A stretch of 64,000 nucleotides of DNA from Brachypterus glaber. Lineage: Eukaryota > Arthropoda > Insecta > Coleoptera > Kateretidae. The position numbers and the translations under genes were made by a program. The notes beneath the pieces are model-generated. The model worked only from the letters and a program-made list of their open reading frames with translations, was not told the DNA's origin and ran no database searches. The stretch covers positions 30,011,667 to 30,075,666 of the forward strand of contig OY294051.1 in assembly GCA_958510825.1 (NCBI GenBank), in the 5' to 3' direction. Positions 31,911 to 44,014 of this stretch are shown here, piece after piece. How positions within the stretch are numbered: the first letter of the stretch is position 1; every line of letters starts with the position of its first letter.

Positions 31911-33077
31911 TTGAAGAAAAAAAAATAGTATGATTCACTCAGAGAAAAAGTGCTTTTTTTACTCGTCTGTAGTTTCCGGACTCCACTTCGCGTCGTCCGT
32001 AAATTCTACAGACTAGTAAGCTTCACTTTTCCTCTTAGTAAAACAATATACTATTTTAAAATGGTCAGTACAGCAACAGGTTCTACACATTTGATAATAA
32101 TTCCTATTATAGGACATTTATTACTAAACTAAACTGAAAGATATTTAATATACAATAATATATTACAATAATTTTAATATACAGCCTGTTCCAGATCTCG
32201 CGTATAGAAATTTGAATCTGGAAAATATGAAAAAAATCTAAAAAAAATTCATCTTCGTTCAATTCAAAAATAAGAACGGTTTAAGTGGACCAATACTATT
32301 GCTGATGTTAAATTACCTTTAAAAGTTGAATTTGTAGCTATGGAAGCAAATTTAATTATTGCAGGTACATATTTTGTAGGTTGACATGGTGATTAATGTG
32401 ACATAAATATTTATTAATGTCAAAAAACCACCGCCGGATGGAGTGACCCTATAAAAATAGGACTTTTGATAGCCTCTGTCGGTTTTGTCCTAATATAATA
32501 ACCTAAAAATATTCTAAAGTTGAAAGTCTCAAACAATGCACGCGTCAGAAATTAAAATTCAACCATAGTTACTAATAAGTAGGGAAAAACTAATTTGTAG
32601 GTAATTTAACATCAGCAACAGGATTGGTCAGATAGCTTCCTTTTTAATTAGTATTGAAGATGGATTTTTTTGATTTTTTTTTTCATATTTTCCAGAGGGT
32701 TTTTATTATACCCTCAAATTTCTGTACGCGAGTTCTGGAACAGGCTTTATACAATAAAAGTCCCGTCGTTGACGGTAAAAACACGGTATTACCTCCACAA
32801 ACCATGCAACAAAAAGGTTACCACACACTAAACACCAAGACACACTTGATATAAAAAATATTTCATAAAAATAATTTTTATCCAACACCTTCACAGAAAC
32901 ACTTGTTTTGAGCACTATTTTAAATGTCAAAAGTGAGTTTTTTTCCACTAGTGACTAAAAAATTTTTTACCCACTCTTTTACGTACAGCTTTTGATCTCA
33001 CCCAAAATTACTTACATACCCTATTAATTAAGTATTATAGCTATTCTATAAATAGAAGCACGTTAACTAAACCATAA

Positions 33078-33369
33078 AAATAAAACTATATAAAAAACAA
33101 GTTTTTAAACTTAAAACCCTTCTATTGATTACGTATTATGTATAACTAAAAAGTAGAAAACAAGACATACCAATTTACAAAAACGAATTTTTTAAAAGGT
33201 TTTGGAATTTGTGATTTCTTTATTTTTGCCAACATTTCCAAGACTCTTCTTTTAAAAAATTCGTTTTTGTAAATTGGTATATCTTGTTTTCTACTTTTTA
33301 GTTATACATAATACGTAATCAATAGAAGGGTTTTAAGTTTAAAAACTTGTTTTTTATATAGTTTTATTT
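33078..33369. repeat. Near-perfect foldback, ~120-bp arms
   Basis: The arms 33078-33199 and 33251-33369 are almost exact inverses (aaataaaactatataaaa ... ttttatatagttttattt) around a ~51-base spacer. It opens the insertion in repeat W. Confidence 0.85.
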
Positions 33370-33444
33370 CCTAGTTTTTAGTTATAATTTATTAATGTGT
33401 GAAGCAACCCGGGAGTGAAACAGAGATTTTATGTAAAATTTTAT

Positions 33445-34135
33445 TGTCACCGGATATAAGCATATGTACCGAACTTTAGCTGTCTAAGTGGGTAAAAGGA
33501 GTTTAATTTAGCCGCATGTGCTATGTTGGGGGGGGGGGGTTAATTTATAAGAAAAGTTTTTGAAATTTTATATTTAATTATATTTTTAGGGTAGAAAATC
33601 ATGTGTACCAAATTTCAGCTCTCTAAGTTTATTCTAAGTAGGTATAACAGAGAGGGCCCTTCAGCCGCATGAAGGGTTGACGGTTGTTTTTTTTTTATAG
33701 TAAAATTTTATTATTATGGGATGAGTACGTACCCCAATTTTAATTTTAAATTAACTCACGTGGATAAAGAAAAGGTTTTTGATATTTTAGGGGTGGGGGG
33801 GTAAATTTTATATTTAATTATTTTGTTAGGGTAGAAAAGCATGTGTACCAAATTTCAGCTCTCTAAGTCTATTCTAAGTGGGTATAACAGAGAGGGCCCT
33901 TCAGAGTTAACTTAGCCGCATGGGGGGTGATGGGGGGGGGTTGACGGTTGTTCTTTTATAGTAAAATTTTATTATTACGGGATGAGTACGTAACCCAATT
34001 TTAATTTTAAATTAACTCACGTGGATAAAAAAAGGTTTTTGATTTTGATTTATTATTAAATATTAAATTATTTTTTTAGGGCAGATAAGCATGTATACCA
34101 AATTTCAGCTCTCTAAGTCTATTCTAAGTGCACCC
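33445..34135 (+). repeat. Tandem array, ~240-250-bp unit, about three copies
   Basis: The word accaaatttcagctctctaag recurs at spacings of about 240 and 250 bases (near 33607, 33847 and 34097), with ggcccttcag, ttgacggttgtt and ctcacgtggataaa in each unit. The first unit (33445-) is degenerate. Runs of G vary in length between units. Confidence 0.8.
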
Positions 34136-34790
34136 ATGGGTGAAAAAGCATTTGGCAAATTTGAGGACAAATATACCTACATATATACCTATATATATAT
34201 GGAAGTGAAGTGAATAGAAGGGTTTTAATTAAAGGAAACCCCAAATTATTCTTTAGTTTTTGAATAAAATACTGTTTTTTTTTTAAATTCTGTCATCACC
34301 GCGTCCATTTTGACGTTTGTATGAAATGTAAAACTAGAAATTGTTTATTTTTAATAGGCATACTTAGGCGATGGCTACCTATTATTTTAGTATTAAGAAA
34401 ACTTAATCTTAATATTTTTGACATAATTTTTCGCAAAATTATAGATTTTTATTTAAAAATAAAAGGTGTTGGATAAAATTAAATTCCCAACTCGTGTATT
34501 AAGTGATTTTATCCACTTAATACACTAGTTAAGAAAATAACTATTTTCCAGCTAAAATAATTAAGTTATTATAATATACAAATAAAATAATTGTTTTTAA
34601 ATAGAATAGCATTGCAACGCCTTCTAAATGATCTGTACAGTTGATAAAAATTCAATCTAATTGTAATAATATCTTGTAGAAATTGAATTTATTGCATTTC
34701 CTAGTATTAATTTAATTAAACCTTGTTACCACAACTATACCAGTAAATTATATCAATTAAATTAGATGAAAGTCGTCTAATTTGGATTAT

Positions 34791-35062
34791 CTTGTTTTAT
34801 GTTTTATGTTTATTTTTAACCTCGTACTATTCTACTTAATTAAGCATCCCCTAAGTCCAGGACTTGTGTGGGCTAGTAGTAGAGGGAACCAACGGCTTTA
34901 ATTGACTTTCGAACCAATATATCTAGGGAGTACGCCTTCGCCAAATTTCAATTATTAATTAACTGAAAAAGGCAATCGGCGCCAGTGAGGTTTGAACTCA
35001 CGATCATAGCTCAGTGTCAACGCTATATCGATGCCTTAGACCGCTGAGCTAATCTCCCTAAA
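34791..35062 (-). mobile_element. tRNA-derived SINE (copy 2)
   Basis: Reverse orientation of the SINE at 17393. On the minus strand: agattagctcagcggtctaa, gagttcaaacctc, ggcgaaggcgtactccc, cctggacttagggg, then an A-rich tail with aaaataaacataaaac. The head keeps the perfect gtgag/ctcac arm. The two copies differ by scattered bases and by their tails. Confidence 0.75.
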
Positions 35063-35081
35063 GCACTAAAGATTAAAAAAG

Positions 35082-36390
35082 CGTGAAGATATGCAATGCT
35101 ACGCATTCCATTATACAGATCGGTCCAAAAGTCACCAACCCCCTCTTAACTTTTGAACCAGTTGAGATATCGACTTCAAATTTGGAACTTTTAAATAAGA
35201 CAACTTAAACTATCTTTTAGCATATATTTAATACTTTCAGCTCTTAAAATGTGGGCAAGGGGGCATGGGGGCACATTTTTTTAAATGGAAAGGGGGGTCG
35301 TGTAATACATCATTTTAAAGCTTATAAAATTCTCCATTTAACTCCATATTTTTAAATTAAAAAAAATAAATTTGGGTTTAAAATGGGGTTCAAAATGGAT
35401 ATTAATGTCAAAATTCCTCTAAAAAAAACAAATATTTTTTTAAAAATGCCTAATTTCATCATAAAAAAATGTTAATTATACTTTTAAACCAATTTTAGTT
35501 GACATAAATAAAAATTTATAATAAAAAACTTAAAAAATCGAATGTTTTATCACAAAAAATTGAAAAATCAGAACCTTAAAAAACATTTTTAAAAAATTTA
35601 AAAACGTTAGTTTAAATAGAGAATTTTATAAGCTTTAAAATGATGTATCGCACGACCCCCTTTTCCATTTAAAAAAATGTGCCCCCATGCCCCCTGCCCA
35701 CATTTTAAGGACTGAAATATATGCTAAAAAGAAATTTAAGTTGTCTTATTTAAGAGTTCTAAATTTGAAGTCGATATCTCAACTCGTTCAAAAGTTAAAA
35801 GGGGGGGGGGTGACTTTTGGACCGCACTGTATACTAATTACAGTGAATGGTAAATTGTATTTACCCAAATAACACAACTTTCAAAACAAATTAAAAAAAT
35901 AATATTTATTTTTCAACAAAATTTATTATTTATAATTATAAAAAAAATTTTTCGTGACGAAGAAATTGTCAAAAAAATATTTTTTTTTTCAAATAAATTT
36001 CTTTTTTTAGAAAACGAAAAATTAAAAAAAATACAAAAAATGTTTTTTTTTTAATATTTCTTTTTTCGAAAAAAAAAATAAAAATTATAGGTTTTATTTT
36101 TTTTTAAGTTTGACTCCCCATAACTTTTTTGTTTTCAGGGGGATTATTTTGAAAAAAAGTAGGAATTTTTTGTTCACAGACCTTGATTTTTCCTAAAAAT
36201 TCCGAGTCGATCGGATTATTCATTCTTAAGTTATTGTGTCTACACACGGACGGACAGACATACATTTTCAAAGTTTCTTATTTTTTCATGAACGTTTTTT
36301 GGCGATTTTGAGATATTCGAAACTACCGTATAATACTATTCTAGCGCTACGCGCTGTGAATACTATTCACTGAATAGTATAATAACACTT
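35082..36390 (+). repeat. Dispersed repeat T, copy 3, split by F1
   Basis: Starts gcgtgaagatatg and aatgctacgcattcc, is interrupted by the F1 element at 35116-35829, then continues as A/T homopolymer-rich sequence, gggggattat, gagtcgatcgga and acggacggacagacat. It ends at the hairpin tattctagcgctacgcgctg and gaata (36336-36365). The ends of the unit recur at 28870-29330 in reverse. Confidence 0.55.
35116..35829. mobile_element. F1 foldback element, copy 3
   Basis: 714 bp with TA on both sides; the left end has cagatcggtcc instead of cagtgcggtcc. Inserted in repeat T, so younger than that copy. Confidence 0.83.
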
Positions 36391-36509
36391 AGGTATTAAT
36401 TGATTCGGGGCGTGTGGAGGAAGCAGCTTTTTAAATTGGCTAATAGTTAAAATACACTGCCCAGTAAAAGAACATTCCCATTTTTTACCTCCACGCGTAA
36501 AATGGATGT

Positions 36510-37180
36510 TATATTATCAGATCACTTTTAGCAAACTTAAAAATATACAAGTTTTCAGAAAACTACCCCCTGTCTCTTAGGGGGTGGAGTTAGATTTTAT
36601 GAATCTCTTTCAGCAACCTTAAAAAGCCCAATATACTAATTCTGACAAAAACTACCCCCCACCCCTCAGGGGGTGAAATTAGAAAAATATTTAATAATAA
36701 TTTATAAGATTCAGTTTTAGCGACCTCAAAAACCCCAATATATAAATTTTCAAGAAAACTACCCCCGCTCCTTGGGGGTGGACTTAGATTTTTTTATTAT
36801 TAGATTGACTTTCAACAACCTCAAAAACCCCAATATATCAATTTTCACGAAAACTACCCCCCCCCCAGGGGGTAGATTTAGATTTTTTTTATTATCAGAT
36901 TCACTTTCAACAACCTCAAAAACCCCATATACTAGTTTTCAGGAAAACTACCGCCACCCCTCAGGGGGTGAAATAAGAAAAAAAAAAATACTATTAGATT
37001 CATATTCGTCTACACCAAAAACCCCTATATACCAATTTTGACGAAAATTTTAAAAAATATTTACCCCCTTACCCCTGCGGGGATGGAGTTAGAAAATTTT
37101 TATTATCAGATTCAATTTCAGCAACCTTAAAAACCCCTATATACCAATTTTCAAATTTTTGTAAAAAAATGTATTTTTCT
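36510..37180 (+). repeat. Minisatellite, ~95-bp unit, about seven copies
   Basis: Each unit reads roughly: gattcactttcaacaacctc, aaaaaccccaatatac, caattttcacgaaaactacc, then a small GC hairpin such as cccctcaggggg, then gtgaaattagaaaaat. The units are diverged from each other. The sentence resembles repeat R at 3765 and 7380. A frame runs through part of it only because the unit lacks stops in one phase. Confidence 0.85.
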
Positions 37181-38039
37181 CCATTTGGATTTTTCCGGTT
37201 GGAAAAAGTAGAAATTTTCTTTCCAAACCAAATGTATATTTCCCCATTTGGACTTTTTGGAGTTTTGAAGTTTTCCGGTTGGAAAAAGTAAAAATTTTCT
37301 TTCAAATAATAATCCCTTCGTTCACGAACTAGCTATTGTAATTAGGAACAACACCTAAAAATTTCAGATTGATCGGTAAATTGGTTTTCAAAAAATCGTG
37401 GCCACCGCAAAACGATAGGCGTTTCGGAGCAAGGACCATGGTTTCCACTATTTTCCGAATTTTCCAACAACAAAAATTTCACAAACACATCGAAACATAT
37501 ACTATTTGATATTTTGTAGGTCGTTCGAATAAAGTTGTGATTACATACCTAAATAAAATCCTTAATTTTCCCGAGCCAGATATGTATATAACTCCTTAAG
37601 TGTTGTCCAGTTTAACCGCTGACTGTAAATATTTATCTCATATTTTAGAATAGATAGTTAAAGACTCAATTTTTAGGCTCTTCTAGCAAAGCCGTTTGCA
37701 TTCGAAAAAGTCCAAACTTAGGTACTTAGTTGGATGCAAAAAATCACTACATTTAAACATGATACGTTTGTTTATTATTTAAATTTCACAAACTACGGTT
37801 TGTTCAAATTAGGCGCCTGCCTCCTATACAAAATACGTATTAATTTGCCTTGTATTTTGATCAGAGTAGTCTGACATTTTCACTATCGATAGACTAGATC
37901 ACGCCTTCATCTACGCCTACCAGACCAGGTTATTTTTTTAACACTTCCACAACTGTCACTAATGGCTAACTAGGATCTTTATTGCGATTATAAGCAATAA
38001 AGAAAATATTGCTGCAAATACACAGTGTTAGCTAGAGTG

Positions 38040-38590
38040 ACGGGGTTTAGCACGCATTAATAAGGGCAATTGTTAATTAATTTATTTTTTTGAATTTATC
38101 CAGAGGCGTGCCTAGGCGGAAAAATGTGGCTTAACACATTTTTGGCTCAAACTGTTATACCTGCGTGTATTTTTTTTTTGGACTTTTTGTCAAAAATATA
38201 CTTAGATCTAGATCTATAGATTTCTTGAGTAAATATAAATAAAAAATGTCACATAGTGTAACACTGTAGGAGCAACCGTTTTCAAAAAAATGCAGTTAAG
38301 AGGAAGTAACATTTTGTGCTACCAAAAACGTTACTTTTTAAAAGGCTATTACTCCTTTAATATTAAATTTAGGTGTTTCGATGAAGAATACCTCTTTCTT
38401 AGTTTTAAATGAAGAATCACCCTGTAGCATTAAAATTTTATTGGTGCTTTTTTTGTTCAACATATTCAACATATCCATCTTTAAAGGGCCGTAGCTTCCT
38501 TAGGGCTTATTTCTGGGCATATGTTCCTTGTTGGTTTGTCATGTTTTGTGATTTGAATCATCCCCTTTATTTTATGACAAAAGACTGAAA
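38040..38590 (-). mobile_element. Partial inverted copy of the element at 63250
   Basis: Read in reverse it shares with 63310-63760 the words gcacgcctctggataaattc, gttacactat, aggaagtaac and ttaaatttaggtgttt, in order. The outer ends are missing. Confidence 0.6.
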
Positions 38591-38781
38591 ACTCCGTGTA
38601 TGAAGACAGGTTTTTCCTAAAAGGAATACCAGTGTTTTACATAGAATAAAAGTAAATCCTATTAGAATCTTGTTTAAAACAACTGTTTTGCCAGTTCGAT
38701 CAGCAAGTTCCACATTCAAGCAGAAATCACATTTTGCGCTCGCAATACAAACAATTTTTTTTTATATAAAATTCTATCATA

Positions 38782-39448
38782 CAGAACGGTCCAAAAGTCA
38801 CCCCTCCCCCTCTTAACTTTTGAACCAGTTGAGATATCGACTTCAAAGTTGGAACTTTTAAATAAGACAACCTAAACTATCTTTTAGCATATATTTAATA
38901 CTTTCAGCTCTTAAAATGTGGACAGGGGGGCATGGGGGCATATTTTTTTAAATGGAAAGGGGGGCCGTGTAATACATCATTTTAAAGCTTATAAAATTCT
39001 CCATTTAAGTTCATATTTTTAAATAAAAAAAAATTGGGTTTAAAATGGGGTTGAAAATGGGTATTAATGTCAAAATTCCTCTTAAAAAAAACAAATAATT
39101 TTTTAAAAATGCCTAATTTCATCATAAAAAAATGTTAATTATACTTTTAAACTAATTTTAGTTGACATAATTAAAAATTTATAAAAAAAAAATTTAAAAA
39201 TCGAATAATTAAAAAAAAAAAAAAATTGAAAAATCAAAACCTTAAAAAACATTTTAAAAAATTTAAAAATGTTAGTTTAAATAGAGAATTTTATAAACTT
39301 TAAAATGATGTATCACACTACCCCCCTTTCCATTAAAAAAAATGTCCCCCCATAGTTTAAGTTGTCTTATTTAAGAGTTCTAAATTTGAAGTCGACATCT
39401 CAACTCGTTCAAAAGTTAAAGGGGGGGGGTGACTTTTGGACCTCACTG
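38782..39448. mobile_element. F1 foldback element, copy 4
   Basis: 667 bp between TA dinucleotides, ends cagaacggtcc and ggacctcactg. Slightly shortened in the right half. Confidence 0.82.
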
Positions 39449-39879
39449 TATAAAAACATTATTTTTAAAAAGATATACAGTTGCCATGACAGCAAGCGAA
39501 AAAAAAATCATTTCTGCTTGCTAGGGTTTGTTTACCTTACCTTACCTTCCCACGGTTCACTTTTGGACGTTTTTGGTCGAATGACTGTATGTGTATTCAA
39601 TTGTTTTTCACATCCTGGCTAAAAGTTTAAGACCAAACATTAAAATTCTATCGGGCTTAACGTTTTTTATAGCGGAAAATATGTAAAAATCAGCTAAAAA
39701 TGATAAAAATTGACTTTTTTATCTATATGCTCTGGGCAATATGGCTTTTACGCTTTGAAGTTAAATATGCTTTTTTAGCTAAACTTGATGCGCAGAATCC
39801 GGATATGACCTCAGAAATTACAAATCACATTAATATTTTGCAAAAAACATAAGGTTAAAATGATTTCCTGGGTGTAAAT

Positions 39880-40830
39880 TTTGCACTCTGAATGGTAAAT
39901 TTTACAAAGAAACATGTTAAAAAATTGGATGTATGATAAATTTACCACTTTTTTTAACCACCTGCTGCGGAAATAATATTTACCCTCTTGTGTGTGTGTG
40001 ATAAATACGTACTAGTTTGAGTGTAAATGGAGTTTAAAATGTTACACTCAACACTATAAAAACTGCATGTAAAATAATGTAAAAATATATGAATTTACAT
40101 AGTACGGAATAGTAAATATAATATTCTGGACTATGCATAATACATTAATTTATGTAAAATAATGTAAAAGAATGTAAAAGAATGTGAAAGAATGTAAAAT
40201 AATGTAAAAATATACATTTACATTTATTTACATATTTTTACATGATTTTTACAATTTCGGGCTATGTTATTTTAAGACGCGCGTGCGCTTTGGACAATAA
40301 CCAAGAAGGCGTTGCATCATGAGAGGGACCGTTTAATATTGTTATTGTTAGAGAGATAGCGACGCATGCTGCTAGGTTAAAGTGTAAAAAAAGGTAAATA
40401 TTATTTATGTACGATATTTAAATGCTTTATTTGTGGCCTAATATATTCATTATAAATTACGATCTTTATCAACCAATAGATCTTTAAAGAAAGATGTAAG
40501 CAGTTTATACTCGTATTAAGGGTGCAAATCGTTTGGTTTATTACACCAAATGAACTTTACGCTACGATATTTCAAAAAAGCTTTGACACAGAGACTCGTA
40601 ATTTGGAACAAACATTTTCTAAGTAGTAAATATTTTTTTTCAAATTTCAAGTCTATACAAAATATTACCATTCTGAACTATGTAATTTTTACTGTTCCGG
40701 TCTATGCAAAACATTACCGTTACGGACTATGTAATTTTTACCATTCCGGTCTATGGCAACATATTACCATTTACGGACTATGTAATTTAATGTAATTTAT
40801 TTTTACCGTGAAGCTTTTAGTGTGTGACAC
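39880..40830. repeat. GTAAAA-rich element with GC-rich core
   Basis: Built of short words aatgtaaaagaatgt, tttacat and tttaccattcc in both orientations around a core with gacgcgcgtgcgctttgg (about 40277-40296). The last ~200 bases repeat the phrase ggtctatg(c/g)aa...attaccgttacggactatgtaat three times. It resembles the elements at 14676 and 44017. No gene is supported. Confidence 0.45.
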
Positions 40831-41318
40831 CGTCCGGGCCAGACCTGGTTCCTTTTATTTTTGGACTTTTGGACCAGACAATTTTGGTAACCTAGATAAA
40901 AAACTTGTTTTATTTTTTATTGGCCCTGTGTAATATAACACTGTATTTTTATCTCATTATTCTCTTAATGTCCAAGGACATGTGTTGCGAAATCATTAAT
41001 GAAACAAGACAAAAGTATATCATGCTTCATAATTTATAGTATACCTCTCGCACATCTGACTGGTTTGAGACAGCTCTCTTCAACCCACCCTATCCCTAGC
41101 CAATTCTTTTATAAACGCTTATCGTATAAAATAATAAAATAAAATGTTTAATATAGTAAAATATGCCAACCTTATTCTCCAAGTTCCACAACTATACAGG
41201 GCAGGCGAAAGTGCTAATCGTTGCCTAATACCCCGTATTATACTTTTATAATATTGTATATCGAAATTTTATTATAAAGTGGGGATATTCCGTAAATAAA
41301 GAACTAAACTATGTATAC

Positions 41319-42370
41319 CGGGTGTCCCATATAAAAGGTACAACCCTTAATATTTTTTAAACTAAATGTTTTTAGAACAAATCATTGGACAGGTCGAATT
41401 TTATTTCATGAGGGACATCTTTTGATGATATCTCCACCACCTTCTACTCACCCCTCCACCGTGGGGAGCCACCAACTTTTAAATCCAAAACGGTACTATA
41501 CAGTGCGGTCCAAAAGTCACCCCCCCCCTCTTAACTTTTGAACGAGTTGAGATATCGATTTCAAATTTAGACCTCCTAAATAAGACAACTTAAACTATCT
41601 TTAAGCATATATTTGATACTTTTATCTCTTAAAATGTGGGCAGGGGGGCATGGAGGGATTTTTTTTAAATGGAAAGGGGAGTCGTGTGATAAATCATTTT
41701 TAAGCTTTTAAAATTCTCTATATAACCATACATTTTTAAATTTTTTAAACATGTTTTTTAAGGTTTTGATTTTTCAGTTTTTTGTGCTAAAAAAATAAAT
41801 TTTTAAGTTTTTTTTTTGTTAAGTTTTATTTATGTCAATTAAAATTAGTTTAAAAGTATAATTTACTTTTTTTCATTATGAAATTAGGCGTTTTTAAAAA
41901 ATTGTTTGGATTTTTTAGAGAAATTTTGACAAAAATACCCATTTTCAACCCTATTTTAAACCCAAAAAAAAATGTTTAAAAAATTAAAAAATATACAGTT
42001 AAATGGAGAATTTTATAAGCTTTAAAATGATGTATCACACGACCCACCTTTCCATTTAAAAAAATGTCGCCCCATGCCCCCCTGCCCACATTTTAAGAGG
42101 TAAAAGTATCAAATATATGCTTAAAGATAGTTGTCTTATTTAAGAGTTCTAAATTTGAAGTCGATATCTAAACTCGTTCAAAAGTTAAGAGGGGGGGGTG
42201 ACTTTTGGACCGCTCTGTATATTGAGTGATACTTTGTTTTAAATGTATTTTAATTCTCTATTGAACGGTGACTTGTTTTTGACAATCGGTCCAGCCATTC
42301 TCAAGATATTTAAGCTTAAAGTTTTCGAAAACATTCCTTTCTTTTTTAAAAGTTTACCCATAATCATCCT
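41319..42370 (+). mobile_element. Left end of a mariner-type MITE, split by F1
   Basis: Starts ccgggtgtcccatataaaag after TA, a typical end of TA-inserting elements. The F1 copy at 41501 interrupts it. The continuation at 42220-42370 (ggtccagccattctcaagat) fits the same element but no right end is visible. Confidence 0.5.
41501..42217. mobile_element. F1 foldback element, copy 5
   Basis: 717 bp, ends cagtgcggtcc and ggaccgctctg, TA on both sides, internal inverted halves. Closest in its interior to the copies at 20913 and 56567. Confidence 0.85.
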
Positions 42371-42799
42371 TAATAAAATTTAATATACTCCCGGTATGCG
42401 CATTTAGAACATTTGCTAGTAATACCTCCTAAATATATAACATTTGCTAGTAATACCTCCCAAATATATAAACTGATTTATTTATAGTTTTCCCTACCAA
42501 TATTTTTTTTTATTTTCTAGGTATTTTCATTTGGCATGTTGGACAAAATAAAACACTTTTGAAGCAAGATAGCAAATATCGGAATTTTTTCTATAAACCC
42601 ACTTTTTTATTAAGTATGCCTTGATGTTTGGTATGTGCTAAGCTTCTCGTTACCTAGTTTTATTTTTTACATGCATTTTAAAATAATAATAAAATGATTT
42701 CATCAAACGATATACTTTTAAGTTTTACTTTTTCGACGCACAATAATAAATAATATTAATTAATATTAATAATATTAATAATATTATGTCAGTTCAATG

Positions 42800-43240
42800 T
42801 TGAGTCAATGTTTATTTGAATTATCACTTAATACGTCAACATTGTTGACGTTTTAACTGATAATTCGAGTTGCGTTCCGGTGTTTAGTCACAGCCAGACT
42901 ATTTTATGTTAAAATGTGATTGTTAAAAAAATATCTATACTGCGAAACCGTTCTACATATTTAAATTGATTTAAATTGAATATTTGATGTTTGTGATGTA
43001 CTTTTGTGGGATAACCACGTTTTTTGTGTTAATAAGAAATTATATTTAGTTAAGACGATTAGAGAGACTCGCTAGGTTTTGACCAGGTACAAGTATTAGA
43101 GACTTGAACTCTAATACTTGTACCTGGTCAAAAAGAACGATACTTCAAGACCATTAAGTCCTTTTGGGTCACTTCAATTCAGTGTCCAAAAGAACATTTT
43201 GAAGAAGAACAAGTAAGTGATAATTCAAATAAACAATATT
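42800..43240. mobile_element. MITE with GTTTATTTGAATTATCACTTA ends
   Basis: The words gtttatttgaattatcactt (42809-42829) and aagtgataattcaaataaac (43212-43232) are inverted. Inside is a perfect 25-base-arm hairpin at 43077-43133. The duplication is unclear. Parts of the interior resemble 49790-50060. Confidence 0.6.
43077..43133. repeat. Perfect hairpin, 25-bp arms, 7-base loop
   Basis: ttttgaccaggtacaagt...gag is followed by acttgaa and the exact inverse. It lies inside the MITE at 42800-43240. Confidence 0.95.
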
Positions 43241-44014
43241 CCAATACCACTTTTTTAGTAACTTGCCAATATAAATTTTAAAAAACCTATGGTAGCGAGT
43301 TTTTTTAAAAAAAAGTCCAATTTTAAAATATTATTTAACGAAATAATTTTGAAAAATTTAGACAGCTCTTCTCTTCCCTATCTCAAAGAGCTTAAGAAAC
43401 ACGACGATCAATTTTACCGCGGAATCGATCGTTCAACGTCAAAAATTAACATTAAAGGCCCTTCGCGAATCGCTTATAGGCTGCGGCACTGCAGGTCCGG
43501 ATAATTTATCAAAAGCCATCGAATGAAATATGTGATACGTCGCGTTAAAAGATCACACTTGTCGGCAGAGACACGCCACATAACTAGTGGCAGTTATGTC
43601 CGGGACATAATGTCCCCTTATGCTGACATAAGTCTCAAAATTATAATTTTTTATTATTATTTTATTAAATATTCCAACTAAGTCTATTTGTACAAACTAT
43701 TAAAGACATTTTTGTTTGCATATTGCGCGAGAAGAACGTAGTTTAAAGTAGAACATTTTAGTTTTTTTTACAATTTTTTCGAAAAAAAAGCCAAATGGTA
43801 GCTTTTATTTTGTATGTCCGCGGCATCTATGTAAAAACAAAATCAGTAACAATTTTATTTTTCGGGACCCCATTCCGACCCCAGCGTCATTTTTTTTAAC
43901 TAAAAAATATATATAAAAAAACAAATAAGAACATTCTTGTTGAATAAAGCTTTAGCTAAAAGTCTTTCTTTTTAAAAAATAAAATCGTTGATTTCGTAAT
44001 TTTTTTATTATAGT

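Larger units (their letters stand above)
32870..34540 (-). repeat. Dispersed repeat W, copy 1, split by a ~1.1-kb insertion
   Basis: Left part 32870-33083 and right part 34226-34540 match 50850-51385 in reverse (ttatccaacaccttcacag, aagcacgttaactaaa, then aaggtgttggataaaatta, cacttaatacactagtt). The intervening 33084-34225 is absent from the other copy and holds a foldback and a tandem array. Both ends of the insertion carry aaaacccttctatt or its complement. Confidence 0.6.

Noticed and set aside
36510..37180. CRISPR array
   Set aside because: The repeated unit is ~95 bp with no constant-repeat plus unique-spacer pattern, units diverge throughout, and the DNA is eukaryotic.
43289..43504. 71-codon frame with a GC-rich end
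   Set aside because: No family resemblance and no splice or start support; only composition made it stand out.
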